Below are positions 53,190-63,726 of a stretch of 64,000 bases of DNA, in pieces (within the stretch, counting starts at the first letter, position 1; the number at the start of each line of letters is the position of its first letter). Under the pieces are notes generated by a model. The model saw nothing but the letters and a program-made list of their open reading frames with translations, did not search any database and was not told the DNA's origin. This DNA comes from Ctenosaura bakeri (taxonomy: Eukaryota; Chordata; Lepidosauria; Squamata; Iguanidae), in the NCBI GenBank assembly GCA_948474755.1, contig CAOLHI010000252.1, positions 820,001 to 884,000 of the forward strand. Direction: 5' to 3'. A program made the position numbers and the translations under genes.

Positions 53190-53392
53190 CGTGAACCAGT
53201 GCAGAGTAGCAGTCTAGCATTGGACTATGACCCTAAAAACCAGGAATCAATTCCCCGCTCAACCATGGAAACCTACTGGGTGAACTTGAGTGCATCACAT
53301 ACACCCAAGTCCAGAAAGCCCCATTAAAATTTCACCTTAGGGTTGCCGAAAGTCTGAAACAACTTGAAGACACCCAACAACAGCAACAAGCC
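53190..53392 (+). mobile_element. tRNA-derived SINE with BovB-like tail
   Basis: Head gaaccagtgcagagtagcag, B-box aggaatcaattccccgct, body ctgggtgaacttgagtgcat and tail gtctgaaacaacttgaagac with an acaacagcaac end. Confidence 0.88.
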
Positions 53393-53530
53393 ATCCCCAT
53401 AAAGGACAGACTTTCTTAAATTGGGAACATCTCTTATAACAAGAGACACTTTCCAGTTCTATAAGGGACAAGCTTCTTGATTTTCAAATAAGGAACATCC
53501 CTTACCATAAGGGACACTTGGCAACCCTAG

Positions 53531-55418
53531 TAAGGAAGGTTAGATAGTGTTGCTTTAGCCTCTCAGTTCTCAGCCAAGATCACACTGGAAGCTGGGAAAT
53601 GATGGAGGGAGAAAATAGTGCTGTGCCCAACTCACTCTTACTGTTCTCATTGCTATAAGGACAAGAGATCTGTCTTTCCCTGAGTACTACAGCTTCCTTT
53701 ATTTGGTTCTGCTGCAGGAATCTATTTTTCATTGGCCATAGTTAGGCTGGGCTGTGTATCCAAGGCCTGAGGACCACTTATTCAGACATGGGGTTCTGGA
53801 TTGTTGGGCCTGAGATAGTTTGGGTAGAACTCATTGGTTTGGGAGACAGATTCTACCACTTACTACAAAGGGGTGCTGGAACCCATCAGCTAAAGAACTG
53901 CAATGCTTCCCTCCCCCCTGCCATAACCTGACCGTGGCATCCTTTACCACTGCTGAAGCTTCTCTTACAGCCATGATACATATGAGTTTTTGGTGCTAAA
54001 TGGAATCTTGGTGAGGCCAAGAATTATAACTGGTTTCAGTTCAGGACCTGTGGGAGTAGGAATCCAGAAGAGGAACTTTTCCAAGTCTGGGTGATATGGA
54101 GTTCGACAGAAACAGCTCTGAGCTGAATTGCCATCAGCAAAGGAAGGAGAAAGCAATGCGTCATCACAGACTAAGGATTGCCAAGAGCATGTGGTGGTTT
54201 TTATGGGGTGGAAAGCGATGTTGCTTTAAAACAAAGACAACATTCTATGATACAATGAGTGCACAATTGGTTTGTGGAATTCACATCAGGATATGGTGGT
54301 GACATTGCTTCCGAGTCTGAATAATAACTCTGAAATGGCATTAGATAAATTCATGAGGGATGAGGCATTGGGCAGGACAGTAGATGGGACAGCCATATAC
54401 AAAAGCAATTGCTGGGCATTGGGAATTCATGAGCATTCTGTTCAGTTCACTTGTAGATGCAAGCTTATCACACTGACATTTGCTGAACCTGTACATGAAC
54501 TGGAACTCAGTTGCATTCTGATATCGGCACCCTTCATATTGCTGAAATCCAAGACTGGCCTTGAAAAAAGTATGCACAAAATTGCTTGTGTTATGAAAAG
54601 AGTGTAGCCCAAATCTGCATGCTCTGAGGAAAAAAAAGTGCATGCAAAGGCATTGTATACTCCAGGAAGGGGGGTGTTACAATGCATACAACCTCAGAGG
54701 TAGATTGCTTCTTAACGTGAAGGCTCCATTTATTTCTCTACTTACTTCACTTATTTCACTGGAGAAATACAGTTTGGAAACCCTTTGAATGGTCCCAGCT
54801 AGAGGAGACCCATTGAAACAGTTGTTGAAGGACAAGTCAACACACTGGTAAATCTGACTGTTCCAATGGTTCTACTCTATGCAATGACTTAGTGGCTCCA
54901 CATTAGGATTTAGGTCATTGTATGTATTTTGCACATACGCAGTGCATTTTTGTCCAATTTTGTTTAAAAAAAATATTCCCAAATCATTCAAAAATTGTTG
55001 AATATGATGGCTGGCATTCTGTATTGTAGTCACAGACTCATTTATGCATCCATAACCTCTCTGCATTCACTGATAGTGAATAGCCACAATTGTGGAACTA
55101 TTGCTACTCTTGTAAAACGCCCTCCCAAACTGACTCCAAGGCTGCAGGAGCATTGGGTGAAGGGGGTTGGTTCAGCTGCTGATCCGGGCACAAGAAGGAG
55201 GACATTTCACCCCCCTCTCCTGCCAGGGACTGAGGCTGTAACAATCAGAAGCAGGACCCCTGTTACAAATCCTTGCCACAGCTTCACTTTCTGGGATGGG
55301 GGTGGAAACGTCTTCCTCCTGATTCCCAATTGCCAGTTGGAAAGACCTCCATCTCTCAGTGTAGATATTGCCTGGTAAATTAGGTTGGGGCAGTGGGCAA
55401 GCCAGGAGACATTACTTA
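53531..55418. other. Unassigned sequence, includes the source of a copied segment
   Basis: No gene is recognised. The plus ORF 54272-54607 (111 codons) has no domain I know. The stretch 54225-54404 is repeated at 55627-55785. The block at 54960-55380 shows no repeat signature. Confidence 0.35.
54225..54404 (+). repeat. Source copy of a duplicated segment
   Basis: taaaacaaagacaacattct through ttgtggaattcacatcagga to cagccatatacaaaagcaat. It matches 55627-55785 closely, apart from a gap of about 20 bases (cattagataaattcatgag) missing in the second copy. Confidence 0.9.
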
Positions 55419-55595
55419 GGCCATCTCCGCACTACACTCTTATAGCACAATTATTCCACTTTCAACATCCTATGGAATCCTGGGGTTTGCAGTTTTGGGA
55501 GGGGCCAGGTGGCCCCTCTCGAAACTGCAAACCCCAGGATTCCAGAGGATGTTGAAAGTGGAATCATTGCGCTATAACAGGCTAGTGCGAAATGG
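55419..55595. mobile_element. Hairpin MITE copy 18
   Basis: It runs from ggccatctccgcac to gtgcgaaatggc, with centre gggaggggccaggtggcccc. No clear duplication. It abuts a SINE remnant. Confidence 0.88.
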
Positions 55596-55885
55596 CATTT
55601 GATCCCCCTTGGGTGTATCACACACTTAAAACAAAGACAGCATTCTATAATATGATGAGTGCACAATTGGTTTGTGGAATTCACATCAGGATATGGTGGT
55701 GACATTGCTTCTGAATCTGAATAATAACTCTGAAATGGGATGAGGCATTGGGCAGGACAGTAGATGGCACAGCCATATACAAAAGCCTTGGGTGTATCAC
55801 ACACTCTCAGCCCCAGAAAACCCTGTGATAGTTTCGCCTTAGAGTCACCATAAGTCGGGAATGACTTGAAGCACACAATAGGAAC
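55596..55885 (+). mobile_element. SINE remnant with a 159-bp insertion
   Basis: ccttgggtgtatcacacact occurs at 55607-55626 and exactly again at 55786-55805. Outside these, ctctcagccccagaaaaccc, caccataagtcgggaatgac and ttgaagcacacaatagg are SINE sequence. The insert 55627-55785 copies 54225-54404. Confidence 0.85.
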
Positions 55886-56174
55886 AACAAATCCAATTGA
55901 TTCAATAGCTCTACTCTTGCAGGAACTAATAAGAGGATTTAGGTCCATTGCAATGGTTACACTTGCAGAACTCTGTTAAAGCAACCATGAGCTGAATATC
56001 TCAATTGCACAGTGGAGAATAAAAGCACAGCCACTTGAACTGGCCTCTGACTTGCTTTGCACAGCTTCATCTCATCTCCTTTTCTCCCACTTTCCCAAAG
56101 TGCTGCTTTTCTGCATAGCAAACCTCCAGGGCAACAATTTTGCTTAATATTTCTACACTTCTCCAGGAACATTT
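55886..56174. other. No recognised feature
   Basis: Unassigned sequence upstream of the CpG-bearing ORF. Confidence 0.35.
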
Positions 56175-56516
56175 TTGGTGAATGTGGTAATCAGTACTGA
56201 TTCATCTGTGACCAGCACGCGGGATGTGAATCACACATTCTCTGGAGCCAAGCTGAGCTTGGCTAACCCGCTTGGGACCGGAGCTTTTGAAAGGCATAAG
56301 GCAGGCGGCCTGGTGGCAGAGGGGACGGAGGAGGGACAGGCTGTCGAGTGCGATCCGGACATCTGCATTCCCCCCTACACCAAGGCAGGCCTCGTGATGA
56401 GCAACACTGCATGTGGCATGCCAAAACTCTACTGCCTGCAGAGACTCTGTGCTTCAGATGTCTTCATTGGAAAGTTAGGAGTGGGAGAACATTTTGGTTC
56501 AGTTCATTTTTCATAA
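56175..56516 (+). other. CpG-bearing 113-codon ORF, candidate exon (uncertain)
   Basis: 56215-56400 has many more CpG dinucleotides than its surroundings and shows no repeat signature. The plus frame stays open for 113 codons and contains a cysteine pattern C-D-P-D-I-C-I-P-P-Y, then 'SNTACGMPKLYC'. This vaguely resembles the start of laminin-N/netrin domains (CxP...TCGxPxxYC). The match is weak and there is no convincing splice acceptor. It may be a single exon, a decayed exon or chance. Confidence 0.2.
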
Positions 56517-56594
56517 GAATTTAGCACAACTTGCAAATTCTTTTGTACGTTTGATGGGATTTGTTTTTAAAAGTAAGTACCAGAGAAACTTAAA

Positions 56595-56755
56595 TGGAAA
56601 CCATGTTCTGGTTGTATTTTCTCCTGAAGATGCCAGCCACAGATGCAGGTGAAATGTCAGGAGAAAATACAACCAGAACACGGTTTCAAAGCCCGAAAAA
56701 CCCACAAGAACCAATGGATTCTGGCCGTGAACGCCTTCGACTCTACATTAAATGG
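56595..56755 (+). mobile_element. Penelope-like element 3' end with internal inverted repeat
   Basis: gatgccagccacagatgcag, then gtcaggagaaaatacaacca, cagaacacggtttcaaagcc and cgaaaaacccacaagaacc, match the end of squamate Penelope elements (compare the complement at 59467-59560). The upstream ccatgttctggttgtatttt and ctcctga are the reverse complement of the downstream part, forming a hairpin. Confidence 0.7.
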
Positions 56756-56832
56756 AAACATTCATCCTTTCAGATGCAGGGCTTTGAGCACTAGGATCAC
56801 TTGGCTCCAATACCACTGTGCAGAGATTCTGT

Positions 56833-56995
56833 GCCGGGTTTTAGTCTGGACTTCAAAGGAGCTATCCAAGGTGCTCAATCTCATTTGGGGATAGAGTCCA
56901 ATGCATTGGATGGCTCCTTTAAAATCTGAACTAACATAAACTCTGGAATGGATTTGCTGCTACACTGCCATCACAGCCAACTACTCCAAATAGCT
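56833..56995. repeat. Imperfect inverted-repeat element
   Basis: gttttagtctggacttcaaa, then ggagctatccaaggtgctca, pairs with gcattggatggctcctttaa and aatctgaact. Similar words occur at 39890-40065 and 62665-62800. Confidence 0.5.
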
Positions 56996-57050
56996 TTTAG
57001 TGTTGGATTTCCAAAAGTGTGAGTTTGGATGCCTGTATATTCAGCTGTAT

Positions 57051-57149
57051 GCCAACATGGTGTAGTGGATTATGTTGGATTTAGATCCTGGACACCAAGG
57101 TTTGATTCCCTACTTGGCCATAGAAACCAACATGGTGACAGTGGGCACA

Positions 57150-57197
<48 letters not shown>

Positions 57198-57286
57198 AAT
57201 ACCCCCATGACAGGTTCATCTTAGGGTTGCCGTAAGTCAAAAAGGACTTGAAGGCACACAACAACAACAACAACAACAACAACAAC
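57051..57286 (+). mobile_element. tRNA-derived SINE with an internal CT/CA expansion
   Basis: Head gccaacatggtgtagtggat, B-box aggtttgattccctac, then a (CT)n(CA)n run at 57150-57198 in place of the usual cacactctcagcc. The tail gtaagtcaaaaaggacttga follows, with an acaacaac run of about eight units. Confidence 0.92.
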
Positions 57287-57363
57287 TCATTCAGTTGTGC
57301 TTCTTTTTCTGAATGAGTTTTCCCATCTCCTTTTCTTCCCCTGCAAGACTTCCCATCTTTAAC

Positions 57364-58237
57364 ATAGAATCATAGAGTTGGAAGAGACCACAGGGGCCAT
57401 CCAGTCCAACCCCCGCTATACAGGAACACCCATCAAAGCATTCCCAACAGATTGCCATCCAGCTTCTGTTTAAAAACCTCCAAAAAAGGAGACTCAACCA
57501 CACTTCATTGAGGCAGCAGCAGATTCCACTACTGGATAGCCCTGACTGTCAGGAAGTTCTTCCAGAGGTTCAGGTGGAATCTCCTTTCCTGCAGCTTGAA
57601 TCCATTGCTCCTTGTTCTAGTCTCTGGAGCAGTGGAAAACAAACCCACTCCCTCCTCGACATGACATCCTTTCAAATATTTAAACATGGCTATCATGTTC
57701 TCTCTTAACCTTCTTTTCTGCAGACTAAACATACCCAGCTCCCTAAGTTGTTCCTCATAGGGCATGGCTTCCAGACCCTCCACTCTTTTGGTTGTCCTCT
57801 TCTGGACACACTCCATCTTGTTGATGTCCTTCTTGAAATGAAGGGCCCAGAACTGGATACAGTATTCCAGATGAGGTCTAAACAAAGCAGAAGAGTGGTA
57901 CCATTACCTCCCTTGATCTAGAAAACCATACTCCTCTTGATGCAACCAAGGATTACGTTGGCTTTCTTGGCTGCCGCATCACACTGCTGACTCATGTTCA
58001 GCTTGTGCTCTACCAAGACTCCTAGATCCTTTTCACATGTACTGCTATCCAGCCATATGTCCCCCATCCTATATTTGTGCATTCTATTTTTTCTGCCTAA
58101 GTGTAGGACTTTACATTTCTCTCTGTTGAAATTCATTTTGTTAGCTTTGGCCCAGCTCTCCAATCTGTCAAGGTCGTTTTGAAATTTGATCCTGTCCTCT
58201 GGGGTATTAGCAACCCCTCCTAATTTGGTGTCAGTAC
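57364..58237 (-). mobile_element. CR1 LINE, longer copy
   Basis: The tip catagaatcatagagttgga is at the left. Minus frames 57529-57885 and 57918-58163 cover '[20 protein letters not shown]' through the ORF end with one frameshift near 57900. It reaches into the region just after the RT palm. Confidence 0.93.
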
Positions 58238-59220
58238 CTATATGGCAGGGTGGATCCTCAACATGATCCTCTCCATGTTGAGAATACTTCTATCTATTGA
58301 ATTTGGCCAGTGCAAACAGGAGAGTGCTTCATTTCATTTGGGTTTTGAAAATGTTACCCAGATTTGCAAATTTTGTAACACTAGCTGCTGGGGAGTGGGG
58401 GGCGGGGATAACAGAGAAAGATAGCAACCATTGTGTTTATCTCATGGGCTTTCCAGAATCACCTGGTTGGCCATAGTGGGAAATCGGATTTGTTCTTTCT
58501 TATCCGGAGGAGACCTCCTCAGATGAAGAGGGGAAGAGGACAGTTCAGATTCAGAGGCAGAAGTGGCTGGCAGTCCTGCCTGGAAGCCAGAGGCTTTTGT
58601 TAGCTCTGCCCTGGAAGTGTAACATGGACCTTCCCATGTAGACCATGAAGAGGAAGAATCAGAGCCACTACACCTTTCTGGATGGCAGTCACTAAAGGTG
58701 CAGCAACAAAGGAGCCGGAAAAATGCCTTTGCACTGTTTAAAAAGCAAACACTTAGATAACTGGGCCAGCTGTACTGACTTAAATTAGCACTGTCAAAAC
58801 CACCTCTTTACTGCAAGACAACAGATCCACTAGCTCTGTCCGGCACTGTGGCACTTCCCTTTTTGTTTTCTGAACTTTTCCTTGCTTCTTGGACTATTAT
58901 CTTTGGTGACACCCTACCTGGCTTTGGATGTTTCTTGGACTTTTTGTGCTCCAACCCTGGGTTGAATTGACCATGGTTCTTCTCTTACAAATCCTTTGTG
59001 TACGATCCTGTTCCGGCTTGGCTTCTCCATTGCTTGTGGTTTGAATCATAGAACCACTCCCACAGATACTCACTCCGTGAAACAGGACAGGATGTGGGAC
59101 TTATTAGGTCTTTGCTTAGGTCTCACGGGTTTCTTCACTCTTAAGTTAGCATCTCATCCATATCTATTCTTATCTGATTAACTCCAACATGATTGGAAGC
59201 TTAGACTATTGAGAAAGACT
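58238..59220. other. No recognised feature
   Basis: No gene or named repeat. Short ORFs only. Confidence 0.35.
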
Positions 59221-60420
59221 CCACCAAAAACATATAATTAAATACCAGTCAGAATCTTCCATGCTGTTCTATTCACAGTTTCTCTGCATGGTTGCAAATG
59301 CTGGATGGAAAAAGCTGACAGTGAGAGAATCAGCTCATTTGAAATGTCTAGGAGGACTGTTTGATGGATAGCACAGACTGCCAAAAAGACGAAAGGATCT
59401 GAGAGCAAATTAAGCCTGGACTCATAGTAGTAAGCCAAAATGACTAAACTGAGGTTGTTTTATTGGTTGTTGTGGGTTTTCCAGGCATTTGAAAGACTGT
59501 GTTCTATTAGGGGGTCTTTCTCCTGCATGTTCCGCCTGCATCTGTGGCTGGCATCTTCAGAGGATCTGGTGGCATGGGGGAAAAGTGAGACGAAAAGCCC
59601 ATGGATACTAGACTGGGATGTTAGTCCTGAGGGGAGGGAGCAATCTGCCATGTGTTACAGTTGGCCTGTGTGATGGCCTATTGTTAAATGGGAGATATCC
59701 CTCTGGAGTGTATTGTTAGTCAGGGTATATGCATAACAGTGTGTTAAGTACACTGGCAACCCATTTAAGGATTGTTCCCTGTAGAGGGACCTGCAGGGTC
59801 TGGATGATGTTCATTGGCATATTTTTGATCTATGATTTCTCATGCTCTTCAGTACTGGTAGCTAAATCTTGTTTACTTTCTGAGTTTGCTGGTCTTTCCT
59901 AGTTGAAATTGTGCATGGCTGTTATGGATTTCAATGGTTCTCTGTGTACTCTGATATAGTGTTTAAAGCCCTTTTTCAGAATGGTCCAGCAATTTCTGTG
60001 CTTTTTCAAACAAGCCATTCTGTGTCCAAGGTTCGTTTATAACATGTTCTGCTACTGCTGATTTTTCTGGCTGGCTCAGTCTGCAGTGTCTTTCGTGTTC
60101 TTTGATTCATGTTTGGACGCTGCATTTTGTAGTCCCTATGTAGACCTGCCCACAGCTGCAAGGTATGCGGTATGCTGTTTTACTTTGGACGCATGTCAAG
60201 ACAACATGACTCATTGGAAAAGACGATCATGCTTGGTAAAGTGCAAAGCAGTAGGGAAAGAGGAAGATCGTATTACAAATAGAATGAGTTTATAAATGAA
60301 GCCATGGTCCTGAGTTTGCGAGACCTGAATGGGGCTGATGATGACTGGTGCTCTTGAACGTCTGTCATTCATGGAATTACCATACATTGAAGCTGATTTG
60401 ACAACACATAAAAACAATGG
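59221..60420 (+). mobile_element. BovB LINE fragment split by a Penelope-like element
   Basis: The left part 59221-59466 (aagctgacagtgagagaatc, aagccaaaatgactaaactg, gaggttgtttta) and the right part 60176-60420 (tgttttactttgg, caacatgactcattggaaaa, gtagggaaagaggaagatcg) form one BovB segment once 59467-60175 is removed. Confidence 0.88.
59467..60175 (-). mobile_element. Penelope-like element, 5'-truncated, decayed GIY-YIG endonuclease end
   Basis: The minus strand from 60175 encodes 'AYRIPCSCGQVYIGTTK', then 'IKEHERHCRLSQPEKSAVAE'. This is the GIY-YIG nuclease region that follows the RT in Penelope elements. Stops interrupt it. The 3' UTR ends at 59467 with the complement of ttgttgtgggttttccaggc. 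Flanking tgttttat-tgg (59456-59466) and tgttttactttgg (60176-60188) look like an imperfect target duplication of 11-13 bp. Confidence 0.85.
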
Positions 60421-60471
60421 TAACCCTCTAAAACACCTCCCCTGAAAGCAGAAAGGGTGCATGCTTTGCAT

Positions 60472-61570
60472 CATAGAATCATAGAATCATAGAATCATAG
60501 AAATGTAGAGTTGGAAGAGACCACATAGGCCATCCAGTCCAACCCCCTGCCATGCAGGAACACCCTCAAAGCACTCCCGACTGATGGCCATCCAGCCTCT
60601 GCTTAAAAACCTCCAAAGAAGGAGACTCCACTACACTTCAAGGCAGCATATTCCACTGCTGGACAGCCCTGACTGTCAGGAAGTTCTTCCTGAGGTTCAG
60701 GTGGAATCTCCTTTCCTGCAGCTTGAATCCATTCCTCCTTGTCCTGGTCTCTGGAGCAGCTCCCTCCTTTACATGGCATCCCTTCAAAGATTTAAACATG
60801 GCTATCATGTCCCCTCTTAATCTTCTCTTCTGCAGACTAAACATACCCAGCTCTCTAAGTCTATCCTCATAGGGCATGGCTTCCAGGCCTCTCACCATTT
60901 TGGTCGCTCTTCTCTGGACTTGCTCCAGCTTGACCATGTCCTTCTTTAATTGGGGTGCCCAGAACTGGACACAGTATTCAAGATGAGGTCTAACCAAAGC
61001 AGAGTAGAGTGGTACCAGTACCTCCCTCGATCTAGACACCATACTCCTACTGATGCAGCCGAGAATCGCATTGGCTTTCTTGGCTGCCGCATCACACTGC
61101 TGACTCATGTTCAGCTTGTGGTCTATGAAGACTCCTAGATCCCTTTCACACGTACTGCTATCCAGCCACATGTCCCCCATCCTATATTTCTGTATTCCAT
61201 TTTTTCTACCTAAGTGTAGGACCTTACATTTCTCTCTGTTGAATTTCATTTTGTTCGCCTTGGCCCAGCTCTCCAATCTATCCAGGTCATTTTGAATTTT
61301 GATCCTGTCTCTGGCATATTAGCAACCCCTCCCAATTTGGTGTCATCTGCAATGTGATGAGCATGCCCTCTATTCCTTCATCCAAGTCGTTGATAAAAAT
61401 ATTGAACAGCACTGGGCCCAGGACAGAACCCTGTGGCACCCCGCTAGTCACTTCTCTCCAGGATGAAAAGCAGCCATTTGTGATCACCCTTCGGGTTCGG
61501 TCAGTCAACCAATTACAAATCCAACTAACAGTAGCCCTGTCCAGCCCACATTTTACCAGCTTCAGTGGGT
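60472..61570 (-). mobile_element. CR1 LINE, longest copy, with RT palm motif
   Basis: The tip is four catagaat units at the left. A 212-codon minus frame (60638-61276) covers '[20 protein letters not shown]' to '[13 protein letters not shown]'. Upstream, minus frame 61287-61508 has '[20 protein letters not shown]', the RT palm. Then, one frame over, '[11 protein letters not shown]' carries the catalytic aspartates. A frameshift near 61350 and an indel separate the pieces. 5' truncation is at about 61570. Confidence 0.95.
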
Positions 61571-62333
61571 CATGCCACTGTTCTTAGTGCTGAGACCTAC
61601 TATCTGAAATCCCCAGTCTGATCTCTCTTCATCCGACCCTCTAGTTTTGTCTAACAGTTGGAAACCCAACTTTCTTCCCCCTTTTATTGCCTGCCCTGGA
61701 GTGTTAGGATGTTGTCCAACAAACTGCCTGGACCAGTCCCAGCCTTGGCTTGCTATGCGTGGAGTTTATAGAATGTCATTCTTACTGCTGGATTCACTGG
61801 AGGACTTCACTTCCCAAGAACGGGCTGTTTCCATGGGACTTGATTTGCTCTTGGTCAGAGTCCCAAAGACAAGTCTCTAACAGACCAATTTCCAGTTGGG
61901 TGGATGGGAAAAATCTCATTTCACCCTGTGATGAGGGATAACTCTCGGTTCCAATCTTTGGGGTGAATGCTAGGATGAAGTCTGCAATCTGCTCCTGGCA
62001 TTCACAGTTCACTTCAGTCTTGGCACCTGCTTGTCTATGCAGAAGTTTGGCTTGGCTTTCCTGTCTGAGCAATCCAGAGCTACTTCCAGCCTAGTTATGT
62101 GCCTGTTTTCTGTCATGACATGAATTCTATGCAGAAACCAATGAGGGTTAGGATGGGGTACTGCTGATGGATGGTCCTCTCTTTGTGAAAAAGGAACGTC
62201 ATAGATTTTTCTTCCTCTGTGTTCCTCCTCCAACATTATGAATTGGAACTAATTTCAATTCCAGCCTCCTTGGATTGCCTTTGATACCAAAAATGGGCCC
62301 ATGTCATTGCTATAGGGCAAGCTATTATTTTTG
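61571..62333. other. No recognised feature
   Basis: No gene or named repeat. ORFs up to 92 codons lack domains. Confidence 0.35.
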
Positions 62334-62345
62334 TCATCATCATCA

Positions 62346-62380
<35 letters not shown>

Positions 62381-62382
62381 AC
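62334..62382. repeat. (CAT)n(CGTCAT)n microsatellite
   Basis: Five cat units are followed by six cgtcat hexamers. A CpG in each hexamer is unusual for a simple repeat. Confidence 0.95.
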
Positions 62383-62800
62383 CATTATATAGTACCTTAA
62401 AAAACAACAGTGACAGAAAACCTCTAGGGATGAAGACAGCAGCCTAAATCTGGAAGAACGGCCTTAAAATATCACTTTAGAAAGCGAGTAAAAAAATATT
62501 GCTCATCTCACCAACACAGTTATTTTGTTCCTACTTATCATCTTACTTTTAAAAACCTACTTCATTTCCCTCTTTGTTACTAAAGAAGTAACTTCTTACT
62601 GTTAGCTAGGTTACTTGTAATTCACCACTGTAGCTGGTGGTTTCCCTGTCAATGGGCCGGTGAATCAAATGAAGATTTTAATCCAAATTTTCAACACCTT
62701 CTGTGGCTCCTTTAAAGTTCAGGCTAAAATCCAGAGTGGATTCACAGTCCAGCTGACATGGAAGCCACTGGCCACCACTGGTAGCACATTATTTCCAGGT
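62383..62800. other. Mostly unassigned
   Basis: Contains words of the inverted-repeat element seen at 56833 (atccaaattttcaacacctt, ggctcctttaaagttcaggc). No gene. Confidence 0.35.
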
Positions 62801-63134
62801 TCAAATGCCTGGAAACCACACCTTATGAGGAGCGGCTGGAGAGCTGAGTATGGTTAGCCTGGAGAAGAGAAGGATAAGAGATGACATGATTGCCATATCT
62901 GAAGGGATGTCACAGAGAAGATGAAGCAAGCTTGTTTTCTGCTGCTTCAGAGACTGGGACAGGGAACAATGGCTTCAAACTTCAGGAAAAGATTCCATCT
63001 AAACATTAGGAGGAGCTTCCTGAGAGTAAGAACAGTTCAACAGTGGAAGATGCTGTCTTGAAGTGTGATGGAGTAGAGGCTGGGAGGCCATCTGTTGGGC
63101 TTGTTTAGGTTGTGTCTTCCTACATAGGAAGTTA
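62801..63134 (+). mobile_element. CR1 LINE, older copy
   Basis: gcctggaaaccacaccttat, ggttagcctggagaagagaa, ttgttttctgctgcttcaga and tgtgtcttcctacataggaa. It lacks the usual tail, which has been replaced by the next CR1. Confidence 0.82.
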
Positions 63135-63655
63135 GGTCTCATTTGGAATACTGTGTCCAGTTCTGGGCACCTCAATTCAAGAAGGATGTTGACAAGCTGG
63201 AATGTGTCCAGAGGAGAGCGGCCAAAATGGTGAATGGTCTGGAAGCCATGCCTTATGAAGAACGCCTTAGGGAGCTGGGGATGTTTAGTCTGCAGAAGAG
63301 AAGGTTAAGAGGGGACATGATAGCCATGTTTAAATATTTGAAGGGATGCCATGTGAAGGAGGGAGAGGGCTTGTTTTCTGCTGCTCCAGAGACCAGGACA
63401 AGGAGCCATGGATTCAAGCTGCAGGAAAGGAGATTCCACCTGAACCTCAGGAAGAACTTCCTGACAGTCAGGGCTGTCTGGCAGTGGAATCTGCTGCCTC
63501 GAAGTGTAGTGGAGTCTCCTTCTTTGGAGGTTTTTAAACAGAGGCTGGATGGCCATCTGTTGGGAATGCTTTGATGGGTGTTCCTGCATAGCAGGAGGTT
63601 GGACTGGATGGCCCCTGGGGTCTCTTCCAGCTCTGTGATTCTATGATTCTATAGC
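63135..63655 (+). mobile_element. CR1 LINE, young and nearly intact in its 3' region
   Basis: A 143-codon plus frame (63143-63574) starts in the '[19 protein letters not shown]' segment and runs without a stop to '[13 protein letters not shown]'. The UTR and gattctatgattcta tail follow. Its 5' end joins the previous CR1. Confidence 0.95.
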
Positions 63656-63726
63656 AGAATGGGGTTGGACTGGATAGCCCTTGTGATTTCTTCCAGCTCT
63701 ATATTTCAATGGTTCTGTGATTCTGA
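63656..63726 (+). mobile_element. CR1 LINE 3' tip
   Basis: ggttggactggatagccctt, tcttccagctctatatttca and atggttctgtgattctga. It sits directly after another CR1 tail. Confidence 0.85.

Larger units (their letters stand above)
52335..53530. repeat. Older interspersed repeat broken by later insertions
   Basis: gttgccaggttag at 52345 and cacttggcaaccctag at 53516 look like opposite ends. Between them phrases such as cataaggacacactt-like, gaacatctcttataac and gggacactttccagttctat repeat, separated by CR1 (52648), a MITE (52978) and a SINE (53190). The family is not identified. Confidence 0.35.

Noticed and set aside
54272..54607. 111-codon ORF as an exon
   Set aside because: Part of it is copied at 55627 with a frame-disrupting gap, and no domain is recognised.
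60638..61276. 212-codon ORF as a host gene
   Set aside because: It is the CR1 ORF2 C-terminus, repeated at more than ten places in the window, and lies in a 5'-truncated element.
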